From an uncultured Desulfovibrionaceae bacterium (GTDB taxonomy: Bacteria; Desulfobacterota; Desulfovibrionia; Desulfovibrionales; Desulfovibrionaceae), in the NCBI GenBank assembly GCA_944324045.1, contig CALUUT010000016.1, forward strand, positions 1 through 50,979: a DNA stretch of 50,979 bases, written 5' to 3'. Both the position numbers and the translations under genes were made by a program. Positions within the stretch are counted from its first letter, which is position 1. Every line of letters starts with the position of its first letter. The notes under the pieces were generated by a model, which saw nothing but the letters and a program-made list of their open reading frames with translations, had not been told where the DNA came from and did not search any database. This document shows, piece by piece, positions 17,499-25,823 of the stretch.

Positions 17499-18362
17499 CT
17501 AACTTTTCTTTTTAAGCCGCATGGCCTGATTTACGGCGGAACGAAGCAGGGTCTTGTCCGGGGCCCCTGGAATAACCAGGTCGTCAACAAACAAATACGG
17601 CGTGCCGTTTACGCCAAGCGCCTCTGATTCTTTCCGGTCCGCGGCAAGCATATCCGCGACTTTCCGGCTCTGCGATTCAGAGCGCAAAAGCTCCACATCC
17701 AGTCCGGCCTGTTGCGCGGCCCTGGTTAAAAAGCCGGAAGGGTCCGTTGCAAGCTCAGATTGTCCATTGAACAAAATCGCATAAAAATCCCAGGCTTTTT
17801 TCTGGTCCTGCAACGCGGCGGCCGCAAACCATTCCGCCGCCAGAACAGCGGCGGGATTTTTTGCAGGACGAAGCTTGAAGACGTACCGAAAGGCGTCGGG
17901 CATGTCCTTTTGCAGTTCCGCAATGACTTTTGAGGCCTGTCTGCAATAGCCGCACGTAAAATCCGAATACACGACAAGCGTGACCGGAGCTTCGGCATTG
18001 CCGCGGACTATGCGGTTTCGCACATCAATTTTTTTGGGAAACTTCGCATCCTCAACCCAGCGGGCGGCCAGGGCCCGGCGTTTTTGCAGCATCGCGCCAT
18101 TTTGGGCATAGGAAAAAACCAGGTCTTCATGATCCTTAAGCACATCAAGCACAAGCGCCGGATGGTCCTTAAAAACAGCGCGCGCCATATCCACGAACGC
18201 CGCGCGGCCTTCCTCTGTGGACAACGCTTCCGTCAAAAGCGCGGGATTTTTTTTCAACGTCAACATCATCATTCGTTCAAACTCCGCGGGACTCATCTGC
18301 TGCGCCATGACCGGCATGGCCCAAAGCAGCGTGAAAGCCAGAGCCAATATCAAACGTTTCAT
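17499..18362 (-). CDS. Periplasmic DsbA-like thiol oxidoreductase
   Basis: A 287-residue secreted protein with a cleavable signal peptide (residues 1-20, ending MPVMAQ). A helical N-terminal region resembling the Com1/ScsC dimerisation domain is followed by a thioredoxin/DsbA fold with active-site CGYC at residues 137-140 and the cis-Pro loop near residue 265 (GVNGTPYLFVDDLVIPGAP). It should oxidise or isomerise disulfides in the periplasm. AGGAGAG precedes the ATG. It is monocistronic and divergent from the thiolation genes; no DsbB-like partner is seen in the window. Confidence 0.88.
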   Translation of the reverse strand: MKRLILALAFTLLWAMPVMAQQMSPAEFERMMMLTLKKNPALLTEALSTEEGRAAFVDMARAVFKDHPALVLDVLKDHEDLVFSYAQNGAMLQKRRALAARWVEDAKFPKKIDVRNRIVRGNAEAPVTLVVYSDFTCGYCRQASKVIAELQKDMPDAFRYVFKLRPAKNPAAVLAAEWFAAAALQDQKKAWDFYAILFNGQSELATDPSGFLTRAAQQAGLDVELLRSESQSRKVADMLAADRKESEALGVNGTPYLFVDDLVIPGAPDKTLLRSAVNQAMRLKKKS

Positions 18363-18697
18363 CCATTCTCTCCTGTGTATGGCGCCGAAATTGCGCGCTC
18401 TTATCCTTAAAACGCGGGTCCGTCCGCCGAAAATATCAGACGCCTCTTATTCGGATTAAGCGGAGCGCCTGAAAATGTAAAGAGAGGGCCGAACGCGAGC
18501 CAGCCTTTCCCCAATTTGCCATATGACCTGAATGTGGTGTATATATGACCTTATGCGGCGTGAATTTTCCCGGAACGGCGCGCCCTGTTTCCGGACAGAC
18601 GAAGAGAACGGCCAAAGCCGTCTTTGAAAAACGCCGCATCCCGGACAACGGCAATGGCTTTACTGACGCAATCGCAACCCTTTTTAAGGATGATACG
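18363..18697. promoter_or_regulatory. Divergent intergenic region with ATATGACCT direct repeat
   Basis: The gap between the DsbA-like and TtuB-like genes has no supported gene. The 9-mer ATATGACCT occurs twice (18521-18529 and 18543-18551), 22 nt apart, about two helical turns, in an AT-rich stretch that also has TATATA. It could be a regulator site. The open frame that starts at 18545 lacks a ribosome site and is not taken as coding before 18698. Confidence 0.35.
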
Positions 18698-18973
18698 ATG
18701 GAATATGGCATATGCCCGCACTGCGGCGGCCGGATTGAGACGCAACGCCCAAAACCGCGCTGGGAAGCACCGCGGCCTGTTACGGTCGTCCTGGAGCCCA
18801 AAGGCGGCGCAATCGCCATTCCAAAAGCGAAATCCGCGCTTCAGGTATTGAAAAAACTTGGTCTGCGGCCCACGGCCGCGCTTGTCGTCCGCAACGGCGA
18901 ACTGCTCACGCCGGACAGAAGCATATCGCCGGGCGATGAACTGCGCGTGCGCGTGGTCATGTCTTCAGGATAA
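18698..18973 (+). CDS. TtuB/ThiS-like ubiquitin-fold sulfur carrier with CxxC knuckle
   Basis: A 91-residue protein. Residues 1-12 carry one zinc-knuckle-like pair (CPHCGG), and residues about 28-91 form a beta-grasp domain like ThiS, MoaD and TtuB (VTVVLEPKGG, then LGLRPTAALVVRNGELLTPD and SPGDELRVRVVMSSG). Such carriers donate sulfur as a C-terminal thiocarboxylate. The C-terminus here is Ser-Ser-Gly rather than Gly-Gly, keeping the terminal Gly. AAGGA lies 7 nt before the ATG. It directly precedes the TtuA-like gene, its probable partner. Confidence 0.75.
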   Translation: MEYGICPHCGGRIETQRPKPRWEAPRPVTVVLEPKGGAIAIPKAKSALQVLKKLGLRPTAALVVRNGELLTPDRSISPGDELRVRVVMSSG

Positions 18974-19092
18974 AGACGCCGCGGCCGGCGCTTTTGCAAT
19001 CGCCGGAACGCCCGGTTTTGCGGCATGACGCGCGAACGCCGGCGCGGCGCGTTCAATGCTTCTGAGCGTATCGTGTTTTTTAAGGACATATC

Positions 19093-20034
19093 ATGAAATG
19101 CAAGGTCTGCAAAAAAACAGCCGTTGTTTCACTGCCCAGCCACAACGCGGGCTTTTGCCGCGACTGTTTTCTGAAATTTTTCACCCGTCAGGTGGAACGG
19201 GCCATTCACGGAGAAAAACTGTTCACGCATGAAGACCGCATCCTTGTCGCGCTTTCCGGCGGAAAGGATTCGCTGGCTCTTATGCTGGAGCTGTCGCGTC
19301 AGGGGTATGACGTGACCGGCCTGCATATAGATCTTGCGATTCCTGGTTCCTCCGCAGCGGCGCGCAGGGTTGTGGAACGTTTTTGCGCCAAGCATGAGCT
19401 GCCTTTGATCATTAAGGACATGCAGGCGGAAGGTTTGCCCATCCCCAAGGTGAAAAAACGGCTCAAACGGCCGGTATGTTCGGCATGCGGAAAAATAAAA
19501 CGCTATTTTTTCAATAAAATAGCCATGGAGAACCAGTTTACCGTACTGGCCACAGGCCATAACCTTGATGATGAAATAGCCCGCCTGTTCAGCAACGTCC
19601 TGCGTTGGGATATCGCCTATCTCTCGGATCAAAGCCCCAATCTGCCGGATGAACACGGATTCGGCCGAAAAGTGCGGCCGTTGTTCCGGCTTTCAGAATT
19701 TGAAACCGCAAACTATGCCTTTTTGATGGACATTGACTACCACTACGCCCCCTGCCCGTACAGCCAGGGCGCAAGCTTCTCCGCGCATAAACAGCTATGG
19801 GAAGAGCTTGAGGCGGCCATGCCCGGCCGCAAGCTTGATTTCTATCTGGGATTTCTGGAACGCGGCCGGCCGCTTTTCGCCAAGCACGAAGAGGTTTCCG
19901 GCGCGCGGCTTGCGCCCTGCGCGCGCTGCGGTTATCCGACCTCGGCGGGAATCTGCGGCGTATGCAGAATCCGCGACGCGGTGGCGGAACTTGACGAACC
20001 CGTACAACCCATCTGCTCAATGGAGCCTCTATGA
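19093..20034 (+). CDS. ttuA: TtuA-like tRNA 2-thiolation enzyme
   Basis: A 313-residue PP-loop ATPase of the TtuA/TtcA group. It has an N-terminal zinc finger (CKVCKK and CRDC), PP-loop SGGKDS at residues 55-60, cluster cysteines C129, C132 and C221, and a C-terminal zinc finger (CARCGY and CGVC). Thermus TtuA uses C130, C133 and C222 to hold its 4Fe-4S cluster, so the spacing agrees almost exactly. TtuA adenylates and thiolates a tRNA uridine using sulfur from TtuB. The product base here is inferred. AAGGAC precedes the ATG; the stop overlaps the next gene by 4 nt. Confidence 0.85.
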   Translation: MKCKVCKKTAVVSLPSHNAGFCRDCFLKFFTRQVERAIHGEKLFTHEDRILVALSGGKDSLALMLELSRQGYDVTGLHIDLAIPGSSAAARRVVERFCAKHELPLIIKDMQAEGLPIPKVKKRLKRPVCSACGKIKRYFFNKIAMENQFTVLATGHNLDDEIARLFSNVLRWDIAYLSDQSPNLPDEHGFGRKVRPLFRLSEFETANYAFLMDIDYHYAPCPYSQGASFSAHKQLWEELEAAMPGRKLDFYLGFLERGRPLFAKHEEVSGARLAPCARCGYPTSAGICGVCRIRDAVAELDEPVQPICSMEPL

Positions 20035-21158
20035 AAATAGCCATTCTCGGAAACCAGGCGCGCGCCCTGTGCAACTTTTGGCCGGCGCTCATACGCCACC
20101 TTCTTGCCTGCGGGCATGAAACGCTCTGCCTTGTTCCTTTTCCAGCGGATGCGCTGGAGCGCAAGGCCGTATACGAACTTGAGGCCATGGGAACGGCGCC
20201 TCGCTTTTACCGGCTTGACCGCAAGGGCTTAAACCCGCTGCATGACGCGCTCACAGTCAAAACGCTTGTCTCCCTTTTCAGGCAGGAACGGCCGGATATC
20301 GTTTTCGCCTCCACCATAAAACCGGTCATCTGGGGGCTTTTGGCCGCGCGTCTGGCCAGGACGCCCGGCCGTTACGCCATGATCACCGGTCTTGGCTTCG
20401 CCTTTGAAGCCGACACCCTGCCCAAAAAAGCGCTCAAGCTCGCGGCGTGCGGGCTGTACAAGGCCGCGCTCAGCGGAGCCCACGGCGTCTTTTTCCAAAA
20501 CACGGAAGACCGCGACGTCTTTCTGCAAAGCCGCATCCTTGGCGCAAACGCCCCCATCCGCCTCTTTCCGGAAGGAACAGGCGTGGATATTGAACGCTTC
20601 AAACCCGCGCCTTTGCCGCAAAACGGACCGGTTTTCCTGCTCATGGCCCGTCTTTTGGAAGCAAAGGGCATTCGCGAGTACTGCCGCGCCGCGGAGATCC
20701 TGAAATCCGCATATCCGGACGCGCGCTTTCATATCCTTGGCCCTGAAGAAAAAGGGGCGGGAAGCATTCCGGTCGACGAACTGCGCGCATATGAAGCGCG
20801 CGGCATAATAACCTATCTTGGCAAAACGGACGATGTGCGGCCCTTTATCGCGGACGCCGCAGTCATGGTCTTGCCCTCTTACAGGGAGGGACTGCCCTGC
20901 TCCCTTATGGAAGGCATGGCCATGGGACGTTGCGCCGTCGCCGCGGACGTGCCCGGCTGCCGTGAGCTGGTGCGGCCGGATGTCAACGGTTTGCTTGTTC
21001 CCGCGCGGAACGCTCCGGCCCTCGCCTCCGCGATGGAGCGCTTTCTCAAAGAACCGGAACTGGCCGCGGCCATGGGCGCTCGTGCGCAAAATATCATTAT
21101 GGAACAATACGACGCCCGGAATGTCGCCGTCAATCTTGCGGCGGCCATGGGCATATAA
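20031..21158 (+). CDS. GT4-family glycosyltransferase
   Basis: A 375-residue retaining glycosyltransferase with two Rossmann halves. The N-terminal half carries a Gly-rich acceptor loop, and the C-terminal half has GT4 hallmarks (ARLLEAKGIREYCRAAEIL near residue 205, and YREGLPCSLMEGMAMGRCAV near residue 283, which holds the E-x7-E donor motif). It is similar in layout to WbpH/PglA-type enzymes that add hexoses to lipid-linked glycans. Its ATG overlaps the ttuA stop, and the polyprenyl sugar transferase gene follows 34 nt later, so the pair probably makes a surface polysaccharide or glycan. Confidence 0.88.
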   Translation: MKIAILGNQARALCNFWPALIRHLLACGHETLCLVPFPADALERKAVYELEAMGTAPRFYRLDRKGLNPLHDALTVKTLVSLFRQERPDIVFASTIKPVIWGLLAARLARTPGRYAMITGLGFAFEADTLPKKALKLAACGLYKAALSGAHGVFFQNTEDRDVFLQSRILGANAPIRLFPEGTGVDIERFKPAPLPQNGPVFLLMARLLEAKGIREYCRAAEILKSAYPDARFHILGPEEKGAGSIPVDELRAYEARGIITYLGKTDDVRPFIADAAVMVLPSYREGLPCSLMEGMAMGRCAVAADVPGCRELVRPDVNGLLVPARNAPALASAMERFLKEPELAAAMGARAQNIIMEQYDARNVAVNLAAAMGI

Positions 21159-21192
21159 AACGGCTCCACACTCTGCCCAGAGGTGATGTTTC

Positions 21193-22545
21193 GTGGACAG
21201 GTCCTTACGCTTTTTCCTCTACGCCTTGCTGGATATCGTCTGCATTCTCGGAACCCTGTACATTATCTGGCCGTTCACCGTGCAATATGGCCTGTACATG
21301 CTGACCGACTACACCGGCGCGACCACATTCACGGTATTTTTCTATCTGGCGTCCTACTATATGCTCGGCTGTTATGATCTTTCCAACGACACCCAGCGGG
21401 ACATGATCATCAGAGTTCTGGTGGGAACCCTGCTCGGCACGATTCTTACAGGCTTTATGTTCTTCACTTTTGAAACGTGGCGCTTCCCCCGCCCCCTTTT
21501 CATCCTCCAGTTCTTCCTGACTCTCTGTTTCGCGTCGTTCTGGCGGGTTCTCGCTCTGGCGTTTGCGCACCGGATGCAGGGACGGACCAAAGTCATTCTG
21601 TATGGGCCGGACCCGGAAGGCCACCTTTTCTCCACCCTGAGCAAGAATATGCCCGGCATAACCATCCTTGGCTTTGTGGGCAAGGCGGACGACAAAGCGC
21701 CGGACGGACTTCCGTTTCTGGGCGAACTTGACCAAACCAGGGAAATCATCAGGGAAAAACAGGCGTCCATGATTGTCATTACGCCGGACGCGCCGCTGAG
21801 CAAAGGCCGGGCGCGGCCGCTTTTGAACATGAAGCTTGAGGGCATGCCCGTATTCAGCGTGGGCGCTCTGTTTGAGGAAACCCTGCAACGCATTCCGGTC
21901 GAGTACATCCGCGACACCTGGCTTTTGCTTGAAGACGGCTTTAACCTGAACGTGCGCAGTCTCATACGCCGGATGAAACGGCTTATGGACGTATTCGTCT
22001 CAGCCGCGCTGCTGCTTGTCGCCTGGCCCTTCATTCTCGCGGGCGTCATCGCCGTCAAACTGGAATCCAGAGGCCCGGCCATATACACCCAAAAACGGGT
22101 GGGGCTGCACGGCCGCGAATTCACAGTGTATAAAATCCGCTCCATGCGCGTGGATGCGGAAAAAAACGGCGCGCAATGGGCGCAAAAATCAGACCCGCGC
22201 GTCACGCGCGTAGGCTCGTTCATCCGCAAGGTGCGCATTGACGAGCTTCCGCAGATATTCAACGTGCTTAAAGGCGATATGAGCCTTGTGGGGCCAAGAC
22301 CGGAACGCATGGAATTCGTGCGTGAACTGGAAAAGGTGATTCCTTTCTACTATACCCGGCATTCCGTAAAACCAGGCGTCACCGGTTGGGCTCAGGTATG
22401 CTATCCCTATGGCGCTTCCATTGAAGATTCGCGCATGAAGCTTGAATATGATCTCTACTATATCAAAAACATGTCGCTTCTTCTGGATATCAAGATCATT
22501 CTCAAAACCATCGGCGTGGTTCTGTTCCCGTCCGGCGCGCGTTGA
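21193..22545 (+). CDS. Polyprenyl-phosphate sugar-1-phosphate transferase
   Basis: A 450-residue initiating transferase of the WbaP/WcaJ family that moves a sugar phosphate from a nucleotide sugar to undecaprenyl phosphate. There are four N-terminal membrane helices (residues about 5-115), a nucleotide-binding-like middle domain, a further membrane segment (residues about 270-290) and the catalytic domain with KRVGLHGREFTVYKIRSM, DELPQIFNVLKGDMSLVGPR and PGVTGWAQV. The start is GTG, with AGAGGTGAT upstream. It ends at a strong terminator. No polymerase or flippase gene is close by. Confidence 0.92.
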   Translation: MDRSLRFFLYALLDIVCILGTLYIIWPFTVQYGLYMLTDYTGATTFTVFFYLASYYMLGCYDLSNDTQRDMIIRVLVGTLLGTILTGFMFFTFETWRFPRPLFILQFFLTLCFASFWRVLALAFAHRMQGRTKVILYGPDPEGHLFSTLSKNMPGITILGFVGKADDKAPDGLPFLGELDQTREIIREKQASMIVITPDAPLSKGRARPLLNMKLEGMPVFSVGALFEETLQRIPVEYIRDTWLLLEDGFNLNVRSLIRRMKRLMDVFVSAALLLVAWPFILAGVIAVKLESRGPAIYTQKRVGLHGREFTVYKIRSMRVDAEKNGAQWAQKSDPRVTRVGSFIRKVRIDELPQIFNVLKGDMSLVGPRPERMEFVRELEKVIPFYYTRHSVKPGVTGWAQVCYPYGASIEDSRMKLEYDLYYIKNMSLLLDIKIILKTIGVVLFPSGAR

Positions 22546-22566
22546 TGCGCGCGGCATCAACAATGC

Positions 22567-22603
22567 AAAAAGCGGAAAAGGCATGACCTTTTCCGCTTTT
22601 TTT
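22567..22603. terminator. Strong bidirectional terminator
   Basis: A 15-bp perfect stem (AAAAAGCGGAAAAGG with CCTTTTCCGCTTTTT) with a 5-nt loop and a T tract. It ends the glycan operon on the plus strand and can also end the ferredoxin transcript arriving from the other side. Confidence 0.92.
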
Positions 22604-22647
22604 AAATAACGAACCGTTTCCGAAAGGACTTTTCCGGAAACGCGCTG

Positions 22648-22836
22648 CTAGGCTTCTTCCACCGTAATCGCGTTCACTTCGCAAACTTCAACGCAGGATT
22701 CGCAACCAAGGCATTCATCCGCATTCACTGGAACGGCCTTGCCGTCTTGCAGTTCATATACTTCAACGGGGCAGACATCCACGCATTCAGCGTCGCCAGT
22801 ACACTTATCAACATCAACGGTAATATTCCAAGCCAT
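22648..22836 (-). CDS. Seven-iron ferredoxin, D. africanus Fd III type
   Basis: A 62-residue low-potential ferredoxin. The second cluster site is standard (C42, C45, C48, C52). In the first site the second ligand is Asp15 instead of Cys (C12, D15, C18, C22-Pro), the same replacement known from D. africanus ferredoxin III, which carries a 3Fe-4S cluster that can take up iron or other metals. Much of the sequence also follows that protein (ECVDVCPVEVYELQDGKAV). GGAGG lies 6 nt before the ATG. It could serve IorAB or other oxidoreductases, but no partner is adjacent. Confidence 0.95.
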   Translation of the reverse strand: MAWNITVDVDKCTGDAECVDVCPVEVYELQDGKAVPVNADECLGCESCVEVCEVNAITVEEA

Positions 22837-22936
22837 GATTTCCTCCGAGTGTTTTTAGCGGGCCGTGCCGGCCACGCTTTTATGTCCTGATAGCGGTCTG
22901 CAACACACTATACGGCGTGTAGCGGGAATCGTTTTT

Positions 22937-22966
22937 CAGATAGCTTTCACAAGCCGGAAGTGTCAA
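22937..22966 (-). promoter_or_regulatory. Possible sigma-70 promoter of the ferredoxin gene
   Basis: On the minus strand a perfect -35 box TTGACA (22961-22966) is followed 17 nt later by CTATCT; the -10 match is poor. The same TTGACA-N17-CTATC arrangement occurs before tRNA-Arg. The transcript would have a leader of about 95 nt. Confidence 0.4.
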
Positions 22967-23117
22967 GCGAAAACGCCTTGCTTTTTACAGGAAACCCCGC
23001 TTGGACGCCGCTTTGCTTTAAAAATATAATTGCCTGTATTTTATAAATAAATTATATCAGTAAACCCAATCCCAAAAAGCTGGCCGCCCGATCTTTCTGT
23101 AAAAAAAGCGGCCCTGC

Positions 23118-24485
23118 TCACAAGCGCAGGGGAACATGATACGCCCGCCCGTTGCGGCCCACGACAAGCATCACAGCGTTGTCCATATAGACATTGCTGA
23201 TCGCGCGCATCACGTTTTCAGGCGAGCTCAGGTCAATGCCATTGATGTTAAGCAGGCGATCGCCCCGGGCGATTCCGGTTTCAGCCGCCGGACTTTGAGC
23301 GCGCACCTCGCGCACGTAAACCCCTTTTTCCGGCCGCTCGCCCACGGCAATCTTCATTCCCCACCGAAGCATCGCCATGTCCTTTGCCCTGTCAAGGGTA
23401 AACGGCTCAGGAACAAGGCGCGTGCGCACCGGCTCGCCCCTTCGCGACAGGACGACCTCCATGCTTTCCCCGGAAAGGCGGCTGCGCAACAAAAGCTGAA
23501 GGTGAGCCTTGCCGCCGCGCAACTCCTCGCGCCCCATTTGCACAATCACGTCGCCCGGCTGAATGGCCGCCCGCGCGGCCGGACTGTCCGGCACGACTTC
23601 AGTTACGAGAACGCCGCCCGCATCCTTGGGCAATTCCAGCAGCATGGCCGTGCGCTCGTCGATATCCTGACCAAAAAGACCGGTCCAGACCGGATGCACG
23701 CCGCCTTTGCGCAAAAGTTCCTCTGTGACCATCCGCACCCTGTCCACGGGAATGGCGAAGCCTATGCCCGATGCGCCGTCCACAATGGCGGTGTTGATGC
23801 CGATAAGCTCGCCAAACACGTTGATGAGTGGCCCGCCGCTGTTGCCGGGATTGATCGCCGCATCCGTCTGCACCAAGTCCGTGTGAAAACTCTGCTTTGT
23901 GCGTATGGAACGCCCCAGAGCCGAAACCACGCCCGTGGTCACCGTGTGATTGAAGCCCAGGGGATTGCCTATGGCGATGACCGTCTCGCCGGGCATGAGG
24001 TCCGCGGATGCGCCCATGACGATTGCGGGAAGCCCCCTGGCGTTTTCAAGCCGCAACAGGGCAATGTCGAAATCCGGCCCTGAGCCGACCAGATTTGCGC
24101 GAAAAACGCGGCCGTCCTGAAGGCGGACCCTGATATCGGTCGCGCCTGCGATGACATGGGCGTTGGTCACGACAAGGCCGCTTTTGCCGTCAATAATGAC
24201 TCCTGACCCCAGACTGGTCGCTTCTTCCTGCATGGGGCCGAAAAAGTGAAAAAAGTCGTCCGGCCCAAACCGCGAACCAAAAAAATCATAAAAAGGATGC
24301 CGCTCCACAATCCTTGAGGTCGTGATGTTCACAACCGCAGGCGCGGCGACGCGCACGGCCTTGACGACCGGCGTGACGCGCAGTTCAAGACGCCGCTCCG
24401 CGTCCGGCCCGGCATTGGCGGAAAAGACGGTTGCAAGGACGAGCAAAAATCCTCCGAGAATGCCGGACATCCATTTTTTACCCAT
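23118..24485 (-). CDS. degP: HtrA/DegP periplasmic serine protease
   Basis: A 455-residue secreted protease and chaperone for misfolded envelope proteins. It has a signal peptide (residues 1-25, ending FSANA), a trypsin-like domain with the catalytic triad H110 (TNAHVIAG), D140 (DFDIALLRLE) and S216 (GNSGGP), and two PDZ domains (residues about 255-340 and 365-450). A short acidic and aromatic loop with the repeated Phe residues near 70-80 resembles the LA loop of DegP. GGAGAG precedes the ATG. It is monocistronic. The 280-nt gap on its downstream side has only a weak inverted repeat. Confidence 0.93.
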   Translation of the reverse strand: MGKKWMSGILGGFLLVLATVFSANAGPDAERRLELRVTPVVKAVRVAAPAVVNITTSRIVERHPFYDFFGSRFGPDDFFHFFGPMQEEATSLGSGVIIDGKSGLVVTNAHVIAGATDIRVRLQDGRVFRANLVGSGPDFDIALLRLENARGLPAIVMGASADLMPGETVIAIGNPLGFNHTVTTGVVSALGRSIRTKQSFHTDLVQTDAAINPGNSGGPLINVFGELIGINTAIVDGASGIGFAIPVDRVRMVTEELLRKGGVHPVWTGLFGQDIDERTAMLLELPKDAGGVLVTEVVPDSPAARAAIQPGDVIVQMGREELRGGKAHLQLLLRSRLSGESMEVVLSRRGEPVRTRLVPEPFTLDRAKDMAMLRWGMKIAVGERPEKGVYVREVRAQSPAAETGIARGDRLLNINGIDLSSPENVMRAISNVYMDNAVMLVVGRNGRAYHVPLRL

Positions 24486-24692
24486 CAGAACTCTCCTTCA
24501 AAAAACGGAGCGCGTCTTTAGCGCCCGTCTCAAGCGTATCAAAAAAATAAAAAGCGCGGCCGAAGCGGCTCGCGCATGCGCCGCATACTGCCATATCATT
24601 ACGCAAACATCTTGCCAAGCGGAGCGCTTCCCGGCACAATTGAAACTTCGCGCATCTTTTTACTGCGGCGCGAGAAGAGCCAAGGAGAAACC

Positions 24693-25793
24693 ATGGAAAA
24701 ACGCATACAGTTGCTGGCGAATGCGGTCAAACGTGTGGACGCTGAAAGACGCGCGCAGGGACAGGCGCGTCTGGACAATCTGACCAAACCCCAGGGCAGC
24801 CTCGGGCGGCTTGAAGAGCTGGCGCTTAAAATATGGCTCGTGCAGGGAAAAAGGCCCCTTTCCCTTGACCCTGCGCACATATGCACCTTTGCCGCGGACC
24901 ACGGCGTGACGGCCATGGGCGTCAGCCCCTACCCGCCTGAAGTCACCCGCCAGCAGGTGACGAACATCCTGTCCGGCGGCGCCGCCATCAGCGTTTTATG
25001 CGCCGCCAACAACATCCGGCTCACGGCCGTGGACGTGGGCGTCGCCGGCGGAGCGTTTGAAGAGAACCCGAACCTTGTGCAGCGCAAGGTTGCGCCGGGC
25101 ACGGCCAATATCGCCGATGGACCGGCCATGACGCCCGCTCAATGCGCCGAAGCCTTTTTAACGGGAGCGGACATGGCCGGCCGCGCCGCGGCCGCCGGAT
25201 GCCGTTGCGTTGGGTCCGGCGAAATGGGCATCGGCAACACGACGCCCGCGACCGCGCTTTTCTGCGCCTACCTGGGGCTTGACCCCAAAGATATCACCGG
25301 TCCGGGCGCGGGATTGAACGCGCAGGGCGTGGCGCGCAAAACCGCGGTCATCGAATCGGCCCTTTCGGCCAACAAAGCGGCGATTGAGAGCCAGGACCCC
25401 TTTGCCGTTCTGGCCGCTCTGGGCGGCTTTGAAATCGCGGCCATGGCCGGATTCATGATTGCGGCCGCGGCGCACGGCATGGTGGTGCTCGTGGACGGAT
25501 TCATCTGCACCGCGGCGTATGCGGCGGCCTGGAAAATGGCCCCGGCCCTGGAAGACTACGCCGTATTCTGCCATTGCTCCGCGGAAAAAGGGTATATGAG
25601 CGTAATGAACGCCCTGGGGCAACGTCCGCTTTTGCATCTGGACATGCGCCTTGGCGAAGGCACAGGCTCGGCCGTGGCCTTGCCGGTTCTGCGCGCCGCC
25701 GCCGCGATATTCAACAATATGGCCACATTCGATTCCGCGGGCGTCACGGGAAAAACCACGGACCAGTTCCAGCATGACCGCCCGCGCCCCTGA
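24693..25793 (+). CDS. cobT: Nicotinate-nucleotide:dimethylbenzimidazole phosphoribosyltransferase CobT
   Basis: A 366-residue enzyme that makes alpha-ribazole phosphate for the lower ligand of cobalamin. Conserved blocks are present: LTKPQGSLGRLEELALK near residue 28, FAADHGVTAMGVSPYPPEVT, GEMGIGNTTPATALF and the C-terminal RLGEGTGSAVALPVL, in which E322 corresponds to the catalytic Glu of Salmonella CobT. The start at 24693 is set by AAGGAGAAACC; a longer open frame from 24576 lacks a ribosome site. No other cobalamin gene and no cobalamin riboswitch are seen here. The next gene starts 30 nt later. Confidence 0.93.
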   Translation: MEKRIQLLANAVKRVDAERRAQGQARLDNLTKPQGSLGRLEELALKIWLVQGKRPLSLDPAHICTFAADHGVTAMGVSPYPPEVTRQQVTNILSGGAAISVLCAANNIRLTAVDVGVAGGAFEENPNLVQRKVAPGTANIADGPAMTPAQCAEAFLTGADMAGRAAAAGCRCVGSGEMGIGNTTPATALFCAYLGLDPKDITGPGAGLNAQGVARKTAVIESALSANKAAIESQDPFAVLAALGGFEIAAMAGFMIAAAAHGMVVLVDGFICTAAYAAAWKMAPALEDYAVFCHCSAEKGYMSVMNALGQRPLLHLDMRLGEGTGSAVALPVLRAAAAIFNNMATFDSAGVTGKTTDQFQHDRPRP

Positions 25794-25823
25794 AACAGCG
25801 GCGCAGCCTGCAAAGGAGACCTC

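Noticed and set aside
24486-24692. Cobalamin riboswitch before cobT
   Set aside because: The 207-nt leader lacks the B12-box and the characteristic multi-stem layout.
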